64,000 bases of DNA, taken from Mucilaginibacter sp. cycad4 (lineage in GTDB: Bacteria; Bacteroidota; Bacteroidia; Sphingobacteriales; Sphingobacteriaceae). Location of the stretch: NCBI RefSeq assembly GCF_034263275.1, contig NZ_CP139559.1, forward strand, positions 434,001-498,000, given 5' to 3'. The notes under the pieces are model-generated. The model made no database searches. It saw only the letters and a program-made list of their open reading frames with translations, and was not told the origin of the DNA. Position numbers and translations under genes: made by a program. Positions 27,721 to 37,078 of the stretch are shown in pieces (position 1 is the stretch's first letter; every line of letters begins with the position of its first letter).

Positions 27721-28369
27721 ATAACCCTTTCGCTATAAATACACATAAAATGGTATAGGTGAAATTGTGGATGTTCCACAAGCTTATGGCAAAGTTGTGC
27801 AGGCGCAGGGTGAGTTCATTGTACAGCAGAAAAATGAAAAAGTTTACCGTGTAATAAATGCCCAGGCCGGTTACTATCCAAAAGTCGGGCTGTTTTTTAC
27901 CCGGTTCTTCATCGTCGGTTATTTTAAACAGGTAATACTGCATACAATAAAACATCATAATTACTGCCTCAAATGATAGTAATCTGCTACTCAATTGCCC
28001 GTAATCAAAAAAGTTTTGGTAAAAACTGAAATTGATAAGCACAAACCCTAAAAAAATATATGGTGCAATTCTTTTTGTTCGCGACAGAAACTGTTGGTTT
28101 AGCTTTATAAAAAACGAGCTGAACAATAGCACCCTGATTATAGAATGTATGTTATACAGGTAATTATTGGTATTATATGGGTGCGGTAAAATTGTTTTAA
28201 GCTTCCATATAGCGTCAATAGTTACATTAATTGCCAACGCAGTCCATAAATATATAACAACAGGTTTGTTAAAAGCAGGCTGTTTTTTCTTTAAACAAGA
28301 AATGGCCAGGGGAATGAGCAGCGCCCAAACCTCCGACCAGTCAGATATGCCTTTAATTAGCTGTTCCAC
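27704..28369 (-). CDS. multi-pass membrane protein, probable sensor partner
   Basis: A 221-residue hydrophobic protein with about six or seven membrane helices, for example WALLIPLAISCL, VVIYLWTALAINVTI and YIFLGFVLINFSF. I do not recognise a named family. Its 3' end overlaps the kinase start by 17 bases, so they are made together. Because the kinase has only one helix and no sensor domain, a role as signal-input module is a reasonable inference. Confidence 0.75.
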   Translation of the reverse strand: MEQLIKGISDWSEVWALLIPLAISCLKKKQPAFNKPVVIYLWTALAINVTIDAIWKLKTILPHPYNTNNYLYNIHSIIRVLLFSSFFIKLNQQFLSRTKRIAPYIFLGFVLINFSFYQNFFDYGQLSSRLLSFEAVIMMFYCMQYYLFKITDDEEPGKKQPDFWIVTGLGIYYTVNFFIFLLYNELTLRLHNFAISLWNIHNFTYTILCVFIAKGLYETNE

Positions 28370-28393
28370 TTTGCAACAGTTTTTTTAACGCTA

Positions 28394-28942
28394 TTACATT
28401 TTTGCCGGAGGTGATGGATTTGAATCAACATCCCCGGTGTCTGAGTCGCGGTAATCAATAGATGCGCCGTTTTTTATGAGGCTGATGGCGTATACAAGGT
28501 GTTGGTTGGAGGCCATGATCTTAGGTGTAAAAACCAGGAAGTCATAATCACGTTTTTTTCCGCTATCGGTTGAGATAATCGCTATAATAGCTTTTTTGGT
28601 GAGGTACGTATTGCCTAAAACCACGGGGCCGGTTAAGTTAACAAGCGTATCTTTTGTAATAGCCAGCGTGTCGGGGTGCACCGGGTTAAGATAGCCTCCT
28701 GCTGTATCAAGAATATATGATACAAGCTGGTATGGTTTTTTAACATCATCAACCTGGGGGCTGTAAAACTGAAAAACAAAATTGTCGGTTTTAGCCGAGT
28801 CGAGCCAATGGTTAACCTGGGTAGCGGTGTACTTTACCTGCGCGAATTGAGTAGCCTGCCTGCATGATGTCATGGCAAAAAACAAGCAAATGGTAATCGC
28901 CAAAGCAATTGGTTTGAATAAGTTAAGAGGTCGTTTTTTCAT
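28394..28942 (-). CDS. hypothetical lipoprotein
   Basis: A 182-residue protein with a lipoprotein signal (ITICLFFAMTSC, Cys27). The mature part has no recognised domain. It ends in a polar tail DSNPSPPAKM. It lies 24 bases upstream of the membrane protein-kinase-regulator genes on the same strand and may be the first gene of that unit, possibly making it part of the signalling set. An inverted repeat lies upstream at 29018-29056. Confidence 0.7.
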   Translation of the reverse strand: MKKRPLNLFKPIALAITICLFFAMTSCRQATQFAQVKYTATQVNHWLDSAKTDNFVFQFYSPQVDDVKKPYQLVSYILDTAGGYLNPVHPDTLAITKDTLVNLTGPVVLGNTYLTKKAIIAIISTDSGKKRDYDFLVFTPKIMASNQHLVYAISLIKNGASIDYRDSDTGDVDSNPSPPAKM

Positions 28943-29352
28943 GATATAATAGGTTTAATATGCAGGTAATATAGTTGTATTATTTGTATTTTATGTTGAT
29001 AATAATAAATTATATAAGTGAGAAATTATTTATACTACTGTGAAAAAATTTCTCACTAATTATTTATTGTTCGCTTTGTTTTCTGCTGGTTTTCCTATAT
29101 CGCAAAGTTAATAGGTGTGAAATAGTGTGAAAGGGTGTTTTTATGGTTTGCATACGTATAAATACTTATTTTTTTTATTCGGTATTTTTTCTCTAATAAG
29201 CCTGTTTAAATAAGCGGAGGTTTGTATTGTGATAAGCGAAGAAGAAAAACCGGTAAGAAGCGCTTCGGTCTTTTCCGCTCTGATCAAAGGAGCTAACCCG
29301 AAAATCCTTTAAAGAGTAGGGACATTTATTTATCCTAATAACCCTTTTAGTC
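28943..29352. other. divergent intergenic region with inverted repeat
   Basis: About 410 very AT-rich bases between the divergent lipoprotein and AidA-like genes. The clear structure is the dyad GTGAGAAATT (29018-29027) / AATTTCTCAC (29047-29056), with flanking A/T that continues the symmetry. It probably holds two divergent promoters. No gene seen. Confidence 0.6.
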
Positions 29353-29901
29353 ATGGCAATTAACAGCGAATTTCTCTCCACCTCGCAGGAGATCATCAAC
29401 ATCCAGGTAGTTATCGACACCGATGCAATCACTACCGATTATCCAAGCCCAAGCCAGGATCCTAATGCTCCCACAGGCTTGCCTCATAGCTATATGTATA
29501 TGGTTGCTACCCGCGGTAATACCATTACCGGTTCGGGCGGGGCCGACCTTAACATCAAAGCTGATGTAGGCGATGTTATACGCTGGTATGCGGTATCAGA
29601 GTATGGTAACTTTGATTCGGCCGTAGTTATTTACAAATTAGCATGGTATGCACAAGATGTAGTATTTGATGGCGAAACTTTCAATGTATACAACCGCACA
29701 GGTATTTTGCCAACTAATGGCACTGCACTTCCTGTTGGGTTCTCAGATCAAAATTTTTGGTTTAACCAGGCTACTGTAATTAACAAAGGTACCGAACAAT
29801 ACAACGTTCAGTTTGCACTTTATGTACGCCAGAGAGGCGTTAATGACCCGGTATTATTTGGTTACTATTACTGGGACCCAACCGTTACCGTACAAAGCTA
29901 A
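29353..29901 (+). CDS. AidA/PixA-like inclusion-body family protein
   Basis: A 182-residue protein without signal peptide. The pattern INIQVVIDTDAI, then YMYMVATRGN, ADVGDVIRWYAVSEYGNFDSAVVIYKL and a Trp/Tyr-rich end (FGYYYWDPTVTV) matches the AidA/PixA family. PixA is an abundant crystalline inclusion protein of Xenorhabdus, and AidA is quorum-regulated in Ralstonia and Burkholderia; the molecular role is not known. It is monocistronic with a strong terminator. Family assignment is from memory of these motifs. Confidence 0.8.
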   Translation: MAINSEFLSTSQEIINIQVVIDTDAITTDYPSPSQDPNAPTGLPHSYMYMVATRGNTITGSGGADLNIKADVGDVIRWYAVSEYGNFDSAVVIYKLAWYAQDVVFDGETFNVYNRTGILPTNGTALPVGFSDQNFWFNQATVINKGTEQYNVQFALYVRQRGVNDPVLFGYYYWDPTVTVQS

Positions 29902-29925
29902 TTCAGCTTAAACCCGAATTAAAAG

Positions 29926-29979
29926 AACAGGCACAGGCCCGGTTTATCATCATATGATACCGGGTTTGTGCCTGTTTTT
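29926..29979 (+). terminator. Rho-independent terminator of AidA-like gene
   Basis: Long stem AACAGGCACA..CCCGGT / ACCGGG..TGTGCCTGTT around a TATCATCATATGAT-type loop, followed by T5. Confidence 0.85.
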
Positions 29980-29993
29980 ATTAAAAGCTTTGT

Positions 29994-31157
29994 TTATTTT
30001 GTTTTACCTCCACCCCCTTTACTGTCATCTCCGTCGGGTTGGTCGGTTGGTTTTTCATTTCCCACGGTAGTTGAATCATGTTGCTCAGTTGGCTGGTCTT
30101 TGGTTGGCTCGGTGGCTTTTAACCCGGCATAGGTGCCTGCGCTTATGCCCATCATCAGCAAAATGTTGTTATCAAAATCGGGAAGCAGGTTTGATGATAT
30201 GGTTTTTTGTATAAAGATCAGCCCGAACAAGATATTGAACAACACATTTTGAAGGCGCTGGATATTGATGCTGCTCCTGTCGGATAGGATATCGTGAAAA
30301 AAGCCTTCACTATGCGCTTTGGGATCAATTTCGGTTTTGGTTTTTTGGTCGTTTTCGATAACCTTGCCCGTAGCCATAGTTGCAGCGCTAATGCCCAGGA
30401 TAGCGAGCAGCGAACCCGGGATATCAGGAAGGGCTCCTGTTTCATTACATATGTACAGATAAGTGACGCAAAAAATTACCGTCCAATACAGGAGTTGCGT
30501 ACGGCTCAGGCTGTAGTATAAATTGCTGTCATCTTTTAAGATATTGTTTTTTAAACCCATTGCCAGGAAACCTGCCATTATAACTGCCATTACCCATACC
30601 CAAACCCTGCTTATTTTTTGTTTAACCTCAAGCTGTGTTTTTATTAAGCCTTTGGTTATGTACCCGCCAGAGTATCCTACTGAAAAATATACCGGGATGC
30701 GGGCCTTATCAAGAGATTTGCTGGCTAAAAACTGCACGGCCAGGTTCTGTACCGATTCATCTATTTTAAAATATACTATCTTTTCATAATCGTTGCTACT
30801 CCAAAAAGCAGTTTCTCCTACTTTGATGTCATCAACGTACAAGGTTTTGAACGAATCTATAGGGAGCGTAGTTTTGAGCCTGATAGCGATGATTTCATTG
30901 AGCCTGGCCGAATCCTTTCGTCCGCTTAGGTTGTAAATATTTAATATAGAATCGGGAAGGAATTTTGCTTTAGCTACTGAATCTTTTTTACCTATAGTGT
31001 TTTTTGCACTATCGGGGTTTGCAGGCTGCGCATGAACTGCTGCAGAGCAGCTAAGAAAAATAAATGCAGCCGCCAATAATTTAAAAACTTGGTTTTTCAA
31101 ACAGGGGTTCAGTAACAGCCACGAAGCTGTTACAGCTAAGAATAACGGAAAGGCCAT
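29994..31157 (-). CDS. hypothetical multi-pass membrane protein
   Basis: A 387-residue protein. The N-terminus has two hydrophobic stretches, the second (KLLAAAFIFLSCSAAVHA) resembling a signal peptide. A periplasmic-looking domain of about 130 residues follows, then four membrane helices (VWVWVMAVIMAGFLAMG, TQLLYWTVIFCVTYLYI and later). The C-terminal tail is Thr/Asp/Gly/Lys-rich (DGDDSKGGGGKTK). No family recognised. A shorter start at the internal TTG before KNQVFKLL is possible. Confidence 0.7.
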   Translation of the reverse strand: MAFPLFLAVTASWLLLNPCLKNQVFKLLAAAFIFLSCSAAVHAQPANPDSAKNTIGKKDSVAKAKFLPDSILNIYNLSGRKDSARLNEIIAIRLKTTLPIDSFKTLYVDDIKVGETAFWSSNDYEKIVYFKIDESVQNLAVQFLASKSLDKARIPVYFSVGYSGGYITKGLIKTQLEVKQKISRVWVWVMAVIMAGFLAMGLKNNILKDDSNLYYSLSRTQLLYWTVIFCVTYLYICNETGALPDIPGSLLAILGISAATMATGKVIENDQKTKTEIDPKAHSEGFFHDILSDRSSINIQRLQNVLFNILFGLIFIQKTISSNLLPDFDNNILLMMGISAGTYAGLKATEPTKDQPTEQHDSTTVGNEKPTDQPDGDDSKGGGGKTK

Positions 31158-31472
31158 CGGTTTAATGATTGTTGCCTACTCTTTGATCCCTTTTTCGGCA
31201 CACAGGTATTACTGGTAATCAAATTTAAATTAATTAATGAACAAAATGAATACCCGATATCAGGTATTTTAATTTTTAATTAATTGGTAGTAAGTGGATT
31301 GCGGCGCCGTAAACAGGGTTTTAATTGATAGTAATTTTTAATGTAAAATCCCTGTTATTGTATAAAATAGGCAACAAAAGGTTAATATATCATTATACTG
31401 AGCCCTTGCCGCAGAAGTATTTTTAGCCATGCAAATATCTTATTGCATATTACCGGTTAACCCATTATCCTG
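31158..31472. other. divergent intergenic region
   Basis: About 315 AT-rich bases between the membrane protein and the GH9 gene. A short dyad AATACC / GGTATT lies at 31249-31268, followed by T-rich sequence. No gene seen; promoters for both sides expected. Confidence 0.4.
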
Positions 31473-33971
31473 ATGAGATCTAAATTTACCTTCACGACGA
31501 TTATTACTGCCTGCTGTTTATTGCCCTGCTTTTTGTATGCACAGGTTAAGCCTGCTGTTAATTTAATGAAGCTTAACGCGCAGGAATATCTTGAATATAA
31601 GGGTGTAAACGTGATGCTTGCCCATGATTTTTATCCCGAAGGACATCAGGGTGGGGTAGGCATTATCCAAAACGGGCAGCGTGTAGCTACCAATGGCGAT
31701 ATCAGGCTGGAACCTACGCCGGGGCAATGGTCGCCTATTCCCAAAGTGGGTAAGCGGGTAGTTAATAAAACTACCGGCGAGGTAAGCGTACGCATGGAGT
31801 TCCCCAATCCGGATATGAACCGCCATGGTTTCAATCCCATCATTTACCCGGATCTGAATTTTGCTTATAATATCCGGGTAATCCCGGCAGGTAAAGCATT
31901 CAGGATCATTGTTGATTTGGACAAACCCCTGCCGGATAATTGGATTGGTAAAGTAGGTTTTAACCTGGAGTTATTTCCGGGGATCCTGTTTGGCAAATCC
32001 TATTATATGGATAAGCAGTTTGGCATCTTTCCACAGCAGGCCGATGGACAAACTTATATCGACAAAGAAGGCGAAATCCAGGTTATGCCTATGGCCGAAG
32101 GCAGAAAGCTCACTATAGTACCTGAAACCGATTTGCAGCGCATGACCATTGAAAACCTTTCGGGAGGTAACCTGCAATTGCTGGATGGCCGGGCTAAGCA
32201 TAACAATGGCTGGTTTGTGGTACGTTCATTAGTGGCGAAAGGTGCGTCAAAAAATGCTATAGAATGGCTGGTAACACCAAATGCTGTCGACGGCTGGCAA
32301 TCGCAGCCTGTGGTACAGGTATCACAAGTGGGCTATCATCCTGCGCAGCAAAAGATAGCTGTAATTGAGCTGGATAGGAATGACAAAAAAGTATTGCCGG
32401 TTTCGCTGCTGAGGGTAGATGAAAACGGCGGTTTGGTAGCCGTTCTAAAAGCTACGCCTAATAACTGGGGCGATTTTTTGAGATACCATTATCTGCAATT
32501 TGATTTTTCAAAGATCATCAAACCGGGCATGTATGTGGTGAAATATGGTAGCTATCAAACCGAGCCATTCCAGATCAGTACTGACGTATTTAAAAATGAT
32601 GTATGGCAGCCAACGCTTTCATACTTTTTGCCAATACAGATGTGCCACATGCGTGTTAACGAAAAATACCGCGTATGGCATGGTTTATGCCATATGGATG
32701 ATGCAAGGATGGCGCCAATAGATTCCAATCATTTTGATGGGTATATCCAGGGGCATAGTACGCTCAACAAATATAAACCGGGCGATAACGTACCATTTCT
32801 CGACCGTGGCGCATGGCATGATGCCGGTGATTTTGATCTGCGGGTTGAATCACAGGCAGAAACGGTTCATGGGCTTACCTTAGCATACGAGGCTTTTGAC
32901 GTAAAGTATGATAATACCACTATCGACCAAAAGAACCACATTGTAGAAATCCACCAACCCGATGGTAAACCGGATATGCTGCAACAGATTGAGCACGGTT
33001 TGCTGGCTATAACCGGCGGCTACCAGGCAATGGGGCGTTTTTACCGCGGAGTTATTGAGCCAACCATCAGGCAGTACACCATTTTAGGTGATGCCGCTAA
33101 TATCACCGATAACAAACCTTTTGTAACCAACGCTTCAAATACCGACCCTGTATTGAAAACTCCTGCCGCAGCTGATGACCGCTGGGTATTTACTGAGGAC
33201 AATCCCGGCCGCTCATTAGAAACAGCCGCCGCACTGGCCGCTGCCAGTCGTGTAATGAAGGGCTATAATGACACGCTTGCTACACAATGCCTGCAAATAG
33301 CACAGGAGGTTTGGAAAAATACGCCAGATCAGAATTTGCGCCACCGCGTAGCTTTAGCCGTTGAGTTATTTATTACTACAAAAGATAAAACCTATGCCGA
33401 TTACCTGGTAAACAATACTGATGCAATAGCCAACAGTATTGATAACACCGGCTGGTTGGTTGGCCGCACCATGGGATTGATCAATGATGCAAATTATCAT
33501 GATAAAATAACCGAAGCTGTAAAGAAGCTCTACGCTCAAATTCAGCAGCAGGGAACCAAAACCCCTTATGGTGTTCCGTACGAACCTAATATTTGGGGAG
33601 CGGGCTGGGGGATCCAGAATTTTGGGTATAAACAATACTTTTTATACTCCGGTTTCCCATCTGTTTTTAGCGATACCTATATACTGCATGCCATTGATTT
33701 TGTGCTGGGCTGTCATCCGGGGGCTAACACAGCTTCATTTGTATCGGGAGTGGGCGCAAAGTCAATGACCACCGCTTACGGCTTTAACCGGGCCGACCGC
33801 TCATATATTCCCGGTGGCATCACATCCGGCACGGCGCTTATCCGTCCAGATTTTCCCGAACTGCTTAACTGGCCTTACCTATGGCAACAGGGCGAGTACG
33901 TTTTAGGCGGGGGCACTACCGATTACCTGTTTTTAGTTTTAGCAGCCGATCACGTTTTAAATAAAAAGTAA
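31473..33971 (+). CDS. glycoside hydrolase family 9 enzyme (endoglucanase-like)
   Basis: An 832-residue secreted enzyme. Signal peptide about 1-23 (CLLPCFLYAQ). Residues about 24-280 form an extra beta-rich region I cannot assign. A CelD-type N-terminal Ig-like domain follows (about 282-372, VSQVGYHPAQQKIAVIELD). The GH9 (alpha/alpha)6 catalytic domain spans about 380-832, with WHDAGD (D450 and D453, nucleophile-activating base) and the proton donor E808 in QQGEYVLGG. GH9 enzymes cut beta-1,4-glucans such as cellulose and related polymers. The next gene starts 4 bases later, an operon with a sugar epimerase that suggests cello- or manno-oligosaccharide use. Confidence 0.9.
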   Translation: MRSKFTFTTIITACCLLPCFLYAQVKPAVNLMKLNAQEYLEYKGVNVMLAHDFYPEGHQGGVGIIQNGQRVATNGDIRLEPTPGQWSPIPKVGKRVVNKTTGEVSVRMEFPNPDMNRHGFNPIIYPDLNFAYNIRVIPAGKAFRIIVDLDKPLPDNWIGKVGFNLELFPGILFGKSYYMDKQFGIFPQQADGQTYIDKEGEIQVMPMAEGRKLTIVPETDLQRMTIENLSGGNLQLLDGRAKHNNGWFVVRSLVAKGASKNAIEWLVTPNAVDGWQSQPVVQVSQVGYHPAQQKIAVIELDRNDKKVLPVSLLRVDENGGLVAVLKATPNNWGDFLRYHYLQFDFSKIIKPGMYVVKYGSYQTEPFQISTDVFKNDVWQPTLSYFLPIQMCHMRVNEKYRVWHGLCHMDDARMAPIDSNHFDGYIQGHSTLNKYKPGDNVPFLDRGAWHDAGDFDLRVESQAETVHGLTLAYEAFDVKYDNTTIDQKNHIVEIHQPDGKPDMLQQIEHGLLAITGGYQAMGRFYRGVIEPTIRQYTILGDAANITDNKPFVTNASNTDPVLKTPAAADDRWVFTEDNPGRSLETAAALAAASRVMKGYNDTLATQCLQIAQEVWKNTPDQNLRHRVALAVELFITTKDKTYADYLVNNTDAIANSIDNTGWLVGRTMGLINDANYHDKITEAVKKLYAQIQQQGTKTPYGVPYEPNIWGAGWGIQNFGYKQYFLYSGFPSVFSDTYILHAIDFVLGCHPGANTASFVSGVGAKSMTTAYGFNRADRSYIPGGITSGTALIRPDFPELLNWPYLWQQGEYVLGGGTTDYLFLVLAADHVLNKK

Positions 33972-33975
33972 GCTT

Positions 33976-35550
33976 ATGAAATTGAAGATCACGTTGCTTT
34001 CGGCTTTAATCGGTACCGCGTCGGTTGTATTTGCTCAAAATAATCAGGGCGAAAAGCAAAAGATAGCCCATGAAATGCAAAGATCGATGGTTGATGAACT
34101 GCTTAAACCCTGGTACCCCGCCGCTATTGATACTGCCGATGGTGGCTTTTTAAGCGCGTTTACATATGATTTTAAGCCAACGGGAAACCAGGATAAGATG
34201 CTGGTAACCCAGGCCCGGCATGTTTGGAGCAACAGCAAAGCTGCAGAGCTTTTCCCCGGTAAAAAATATTACATAGAAGGGGCTCGCCATGGGTATGAGT
34301 TTTTGCGGGATAGATTGTGGGATAAACAGTACGGAGGCTTTTACATTTTTACCGATAAACAGGGCAATCCTAAACAGGGTGGCTTTGCACCTAAGGAAGC
34401 TTATGGCAACTCTTTTGCTATTTACGCGCTTGCTGCATATTACCAGGCTTCGGGGGATAGCAGCGCGTTAAACCTGGCTAAGCAAGGTTTTTGGTGGCTG
34501 GAGAAACACGCCCACGACCCGGTTTATAAAGGTTACTACCAGCACATGCAGCGCGATGGTACGCCCGTTGTAAGAGATGCAAGCATAAAATCAACTGCCG
34601 AAACGGGCTATAAAGATCAAAACTCATCCATCCACCTGCTGGAGGCATTTACTGAATTGTATGGCGTATGGCCTGATAAACTGCTCAAAGCGCGTTTGGA
34701 GGAAATGCTGCTGCTGGTGCGCGATAAGATTACCAATGACAAGGGTAACCTCATCCTGTTTTTTCAACCCGACTGGACACCGGTTTCCTACCGCGATTCG
34801 AGCCTTGCAGTTTATAAGCAGCATCATAGCCTTGATCATATCTCGTACGGACACAATGTGGAAACGGCTTACCTGATGCTTGAAGCCTCACATGCTTTAG
34901 GCTGGGAGGATGATATCAAAACCTTACAGATAGGTAAGAAAATGGTCGACGATGCATTGGATAACGGGTGGGATAACAAGGTTGGCGGCTTTTATGACGA
35001 AGGTTATTACTTTAAAGATAAGCCCGGACTTACCATTACCGAGGATACCAAAAACTGGTGGGCACAGGCCGAAGGGCTCAACACCCTGTTCATCATGGCG
35101 GCCAAATATCCACAGGATAAGCATCAGTATTTTGATAAGTTTAAAATCTTGTGGCAATACACCCAAAACTACCTCATTGACCATGAGCACGGCGACTGGT
35201 ACCAGGGGGGCATAGATAAGCAACCTCAATATAAAACAGCCCTCAAAGGGCAGATCTGGAAGGGAACTTACCACACCTTGCGCGCGCTGATGAACTGTAT
35301 TATGCAGCTCGATCCGGATAAAACACCACCTACTGTACCGCGAAAGGTAAAACTGGTTAAGGCTACCGGTACTTTAAAATGGGGGGCATCTGAGGATAAT
35401 AAGCGGGTGCTGGGTTATAATATTTATAGCAATGGCAAAAGGATTGGTTTTACACCATTAAATTATTTTATGGCGGGTGAAAATGGTAAGCTAAGTGTGA
35501 GGGCAGTTGATTTGGCGGGGAATGAGTCTGCTCTGGTTAAAGCTTTTTGA
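33976..35550 (+). CDS. secreted AGE-family epimerase/isomerase with C-terminal Fn3-like domain
   Basis: A 524-residue protein with signal peptide (about 1-20, SVVFAQ). The catalytic part (about 25-450) is an (alpha/alpha)6 barrel of the N-acylglucosamine 2-epimerase superfamily, close to cellobiose/mannobiose 2-epimerases: YGNSFAIYALAAYY, SIHLLEAFTELY, YGHNVETAYLMLEA, WWAQAEGLN and WKGTYHTLRALM carry the conserved His, Glu and Trp residues. A fibronectin-III-like strand region (about 455-524, YNIYSNGKRIGFT) closes the protein. Encoded 4 bases after the GH9 gene, it could epimerise released disaccharides. A signal peptide and the extra domain are unusual for this enzyme class. Confidence 0.87.
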   Translation: MKLKITLLSALIGTASVVFAQNNQGEKQKIAHEMQRSMVDELLKPWYPAAIDTADGGFLSAFTYDFKPTGNQDKMLVTQARHVWSNSKAAELFPGKKYYIEGARHGYEFLRDRLWDKQYGGFYIFTDKQGNPKQGGFAPKEAYGNSFAIYALAAYYQASGDSSALNLAKQGFWWLEKHAHDPVYKGYYQHMQRDGTPVVRDASIKSTAETGYKDQNSSIHLLEAFTELYGVWPDKLLKARLEEMLLLVRDKITNDKGNLILFFQPDWTPVSYRDSSLAVYKQHHSLDHISYGHNVETAYLMLEASHALGWEDDIKTLQIGKKMVDDALDNGWDNKVGGFYDEGYYFKDKPGLTITEDTKNWWAQAEGLNTLFIMAAKYPQDKHQYFDKFKILWQYTQNYLIDHEHGDWYQGGIDKQPQYKTALKGQIWKGTYHTLRALMNCIMQLDPDKTPPTVPRKVKLVKATGTLKWGASEDNKRVLGYNIYSNGKRIGFTPLNYFMAGENGKLSVRAVDLAGNESALVKAF

Positions 35551-36075
35551 TTATCTAATTCTGTAGATTCCTAAATCCTGTAAATTCTGATTCAGACAGC
35601 GTTAGGGATAGTAGCGGATACCGGCCAAGAGCGTAATGCCTGCAGGCGTATGAGCGGATAGCCCGGCCGAAGGCAACGCCATTATCTTAGTTTTAAATAG
35701 GCAAGCATCTATTAGAGTTACTCCCCAATTAAATTATTATAAGCAAGTCCATTAAAGTTCCGTTTATCAGATATATTATATAAATCGTATAACCTCTTAT
35801 TTTATCATAACGATATTTTACCCCGTTCAGCAGCAAAAAATCTTATTTTGTGTCAATTTATAGTCAATATAAATTTGCCTCGAATCAAGTGAATCTATAC
35901 ATAAAATCCCACCTGTTTGCTGTAAAATCAACATTGCAACCTGTTTATCTTATTGTGTCAAAGCAACATAATGATGGTTTTATATTAAAAGTATTACAAT
36001 TCACATCTTGTTAGTTGCCTTAATTATTTTGAGTTTTGCCAATCTTTTAACATTAATTGCCACGTTATTTAACAA
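35551..36075. other. intergenic region with dispersed repeat and sigma promoter
   Basis: About 525 bases. Positions 35598-35682 hold a G/C-rich repeat-like block (GCGTTAGGGATAG, GCGGATACCGGCC) similar to one at 49731-49830. The remainder is AT-rich and should hold the promoter of the ECF sigma gene. No gene seen. Confidence 0.55.
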
Positions 36076-36663
36076 ATGAACGATTTTACCAGGCTGACTG
36101 AGGAGGAGTTGATAGGGTTACTGCAGCAGGATAAGCTTAGTGCGTTCAGGGAAATTTACCAGCGTTATTGGAAAAAGCTGTACGGCGATGCTTACAAACG
36201 CTTGAAAAATAAAGAACTGTGCGAGGAAGTTGTTCAGGAGATATTTTCAAATCTTTGGCATAAACGCCATACGCTGCAAATTAATACTACTATTGGCGGT
36301 TACCTGCACCTGGCGGTTTTAAACCAGGTGGTTGATCAATACCGTAAACAAACCATCAGGGCAAAACATACCGAGGCGCTTAAATTATTAACTACCGAGA
36401 CCGATACCGGAACCGAAGATGCGATCATGCTTCGCGATCTGACCCATACGCTTGAAACCGAAATAAGTCATCTCCCTGATAAATGCCGGTCGGTTTTTGA
36501 ATTGAGCCGTAAGGAATATAAATCCAACAAGGAGATAGCCCAGATGCTGGGAATCTCGGAAAAGACGGTTGAAAATCAAATTACCAAGGCAATTAAACGG
36601 TTGCGTTTAAGTCTGAGCCATCACATGCTGTGGGTGATGGCCATGTTATTTCACAAATTTTAA
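36076..36663 (+). CDS. ECF-type RNA polymerase sigma factor
   Basis: A 195-residue ECF sigma. Region 2 contains FREIYQRYWKKLYGDAYKRL and EEVVQEIFSNLWHKR. Region 4 contains LPDKCRSVFELSRKEYKSNKEIAQMLGISEKTVENQITKAIKRLR. This is the Bacteroidota FecI-like group that pairs with FecR anti-sigma factors and STN-containing SusC receptors. The matching FecR is at 39407, but a small gene and a TonB receptor gene lie between, which is unusual. It presumably drives transcription of the downstream susC/susD genes. Confidence 0.93.
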   Translation: MNDFTRLTEEELIGLLQQDKLSAFREIYQRYWKKLYGDAYKRLKNKELCEEVVQEIFSNLWHKRHTLQINTTIGGYLHLAVLNQVVDQYRKQTIRAKHTEALKLLTTETDTGTEDAIMLRDLTHTLETEISHLPDKCRSVFELSRKEYKSNKEIAQMLGISEKTVENQITKAIKRLRLSLSHHMLWVMAMLFHKF

Positions 36664-36719
36664 CACTGCTTTTGATAAATCATTTTCCAAAGCCGGCAAT
36701 AATTAAATAGCTTTGGTGC

Positions 36720-37028
36720 GTGAAAATTATTTGTTTCATCTTGTCTTTATATGTTATTATCCTTTCGGCTAAACCATGCTGCACAGATAAGGACTGCGTT
36801 GTTGTAAACAAGGAGGCTACAAGTAAGCAAGCTCCTAATGAAAAGGAGTGTTTTGGCTGTTCGCCCTTCTTTACCTGTGGCTCATGTTTAGGCTTCGTTG
36901 CGGGCAAAGCTTTGATTGTTAGTTTACCCGTGGTAACGGAGAGCGCTGCTAATGAATATGCTGCATATTGCCAGCCACGCATTACCAAAATTTCTTCTGC
37001 TATCTGGCTGCCTCCCAAATTAAGTTAA
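36720..37028 (+). CDS. small exported Cys-rich protein (DUF6660-like)
   Basis: A 102-residue protein starting at GTG, with a short N-terminal hydrophobic segment (FILSLYVIILSAKPCC) and several Cys (CC, C in DKDC, CFGC, CGSC). It resembles the DUF6660 proteins often encoded just before TonB-dependent receptors in Bacteroidota. The Cys clusters suggest a metal or redox function, an inference. It ends 50 bases before the receptor ATG, so the two are probably one unit. Confidence 0.7.
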   Translation: MKIICFILSLYVIILSAKPCCTDKDCVVVNKEATSKQAPNEKECFGCSPFFTCGSCLGFVAGKALIVSLPVVTESAANEYAAYCQPRITKISSAIWLPPKLS

Positions 37029-37078
37029 TACCCGGCCTCCCGGCCCGTTTTCTGTATTCACTTAATTATAATAACATC

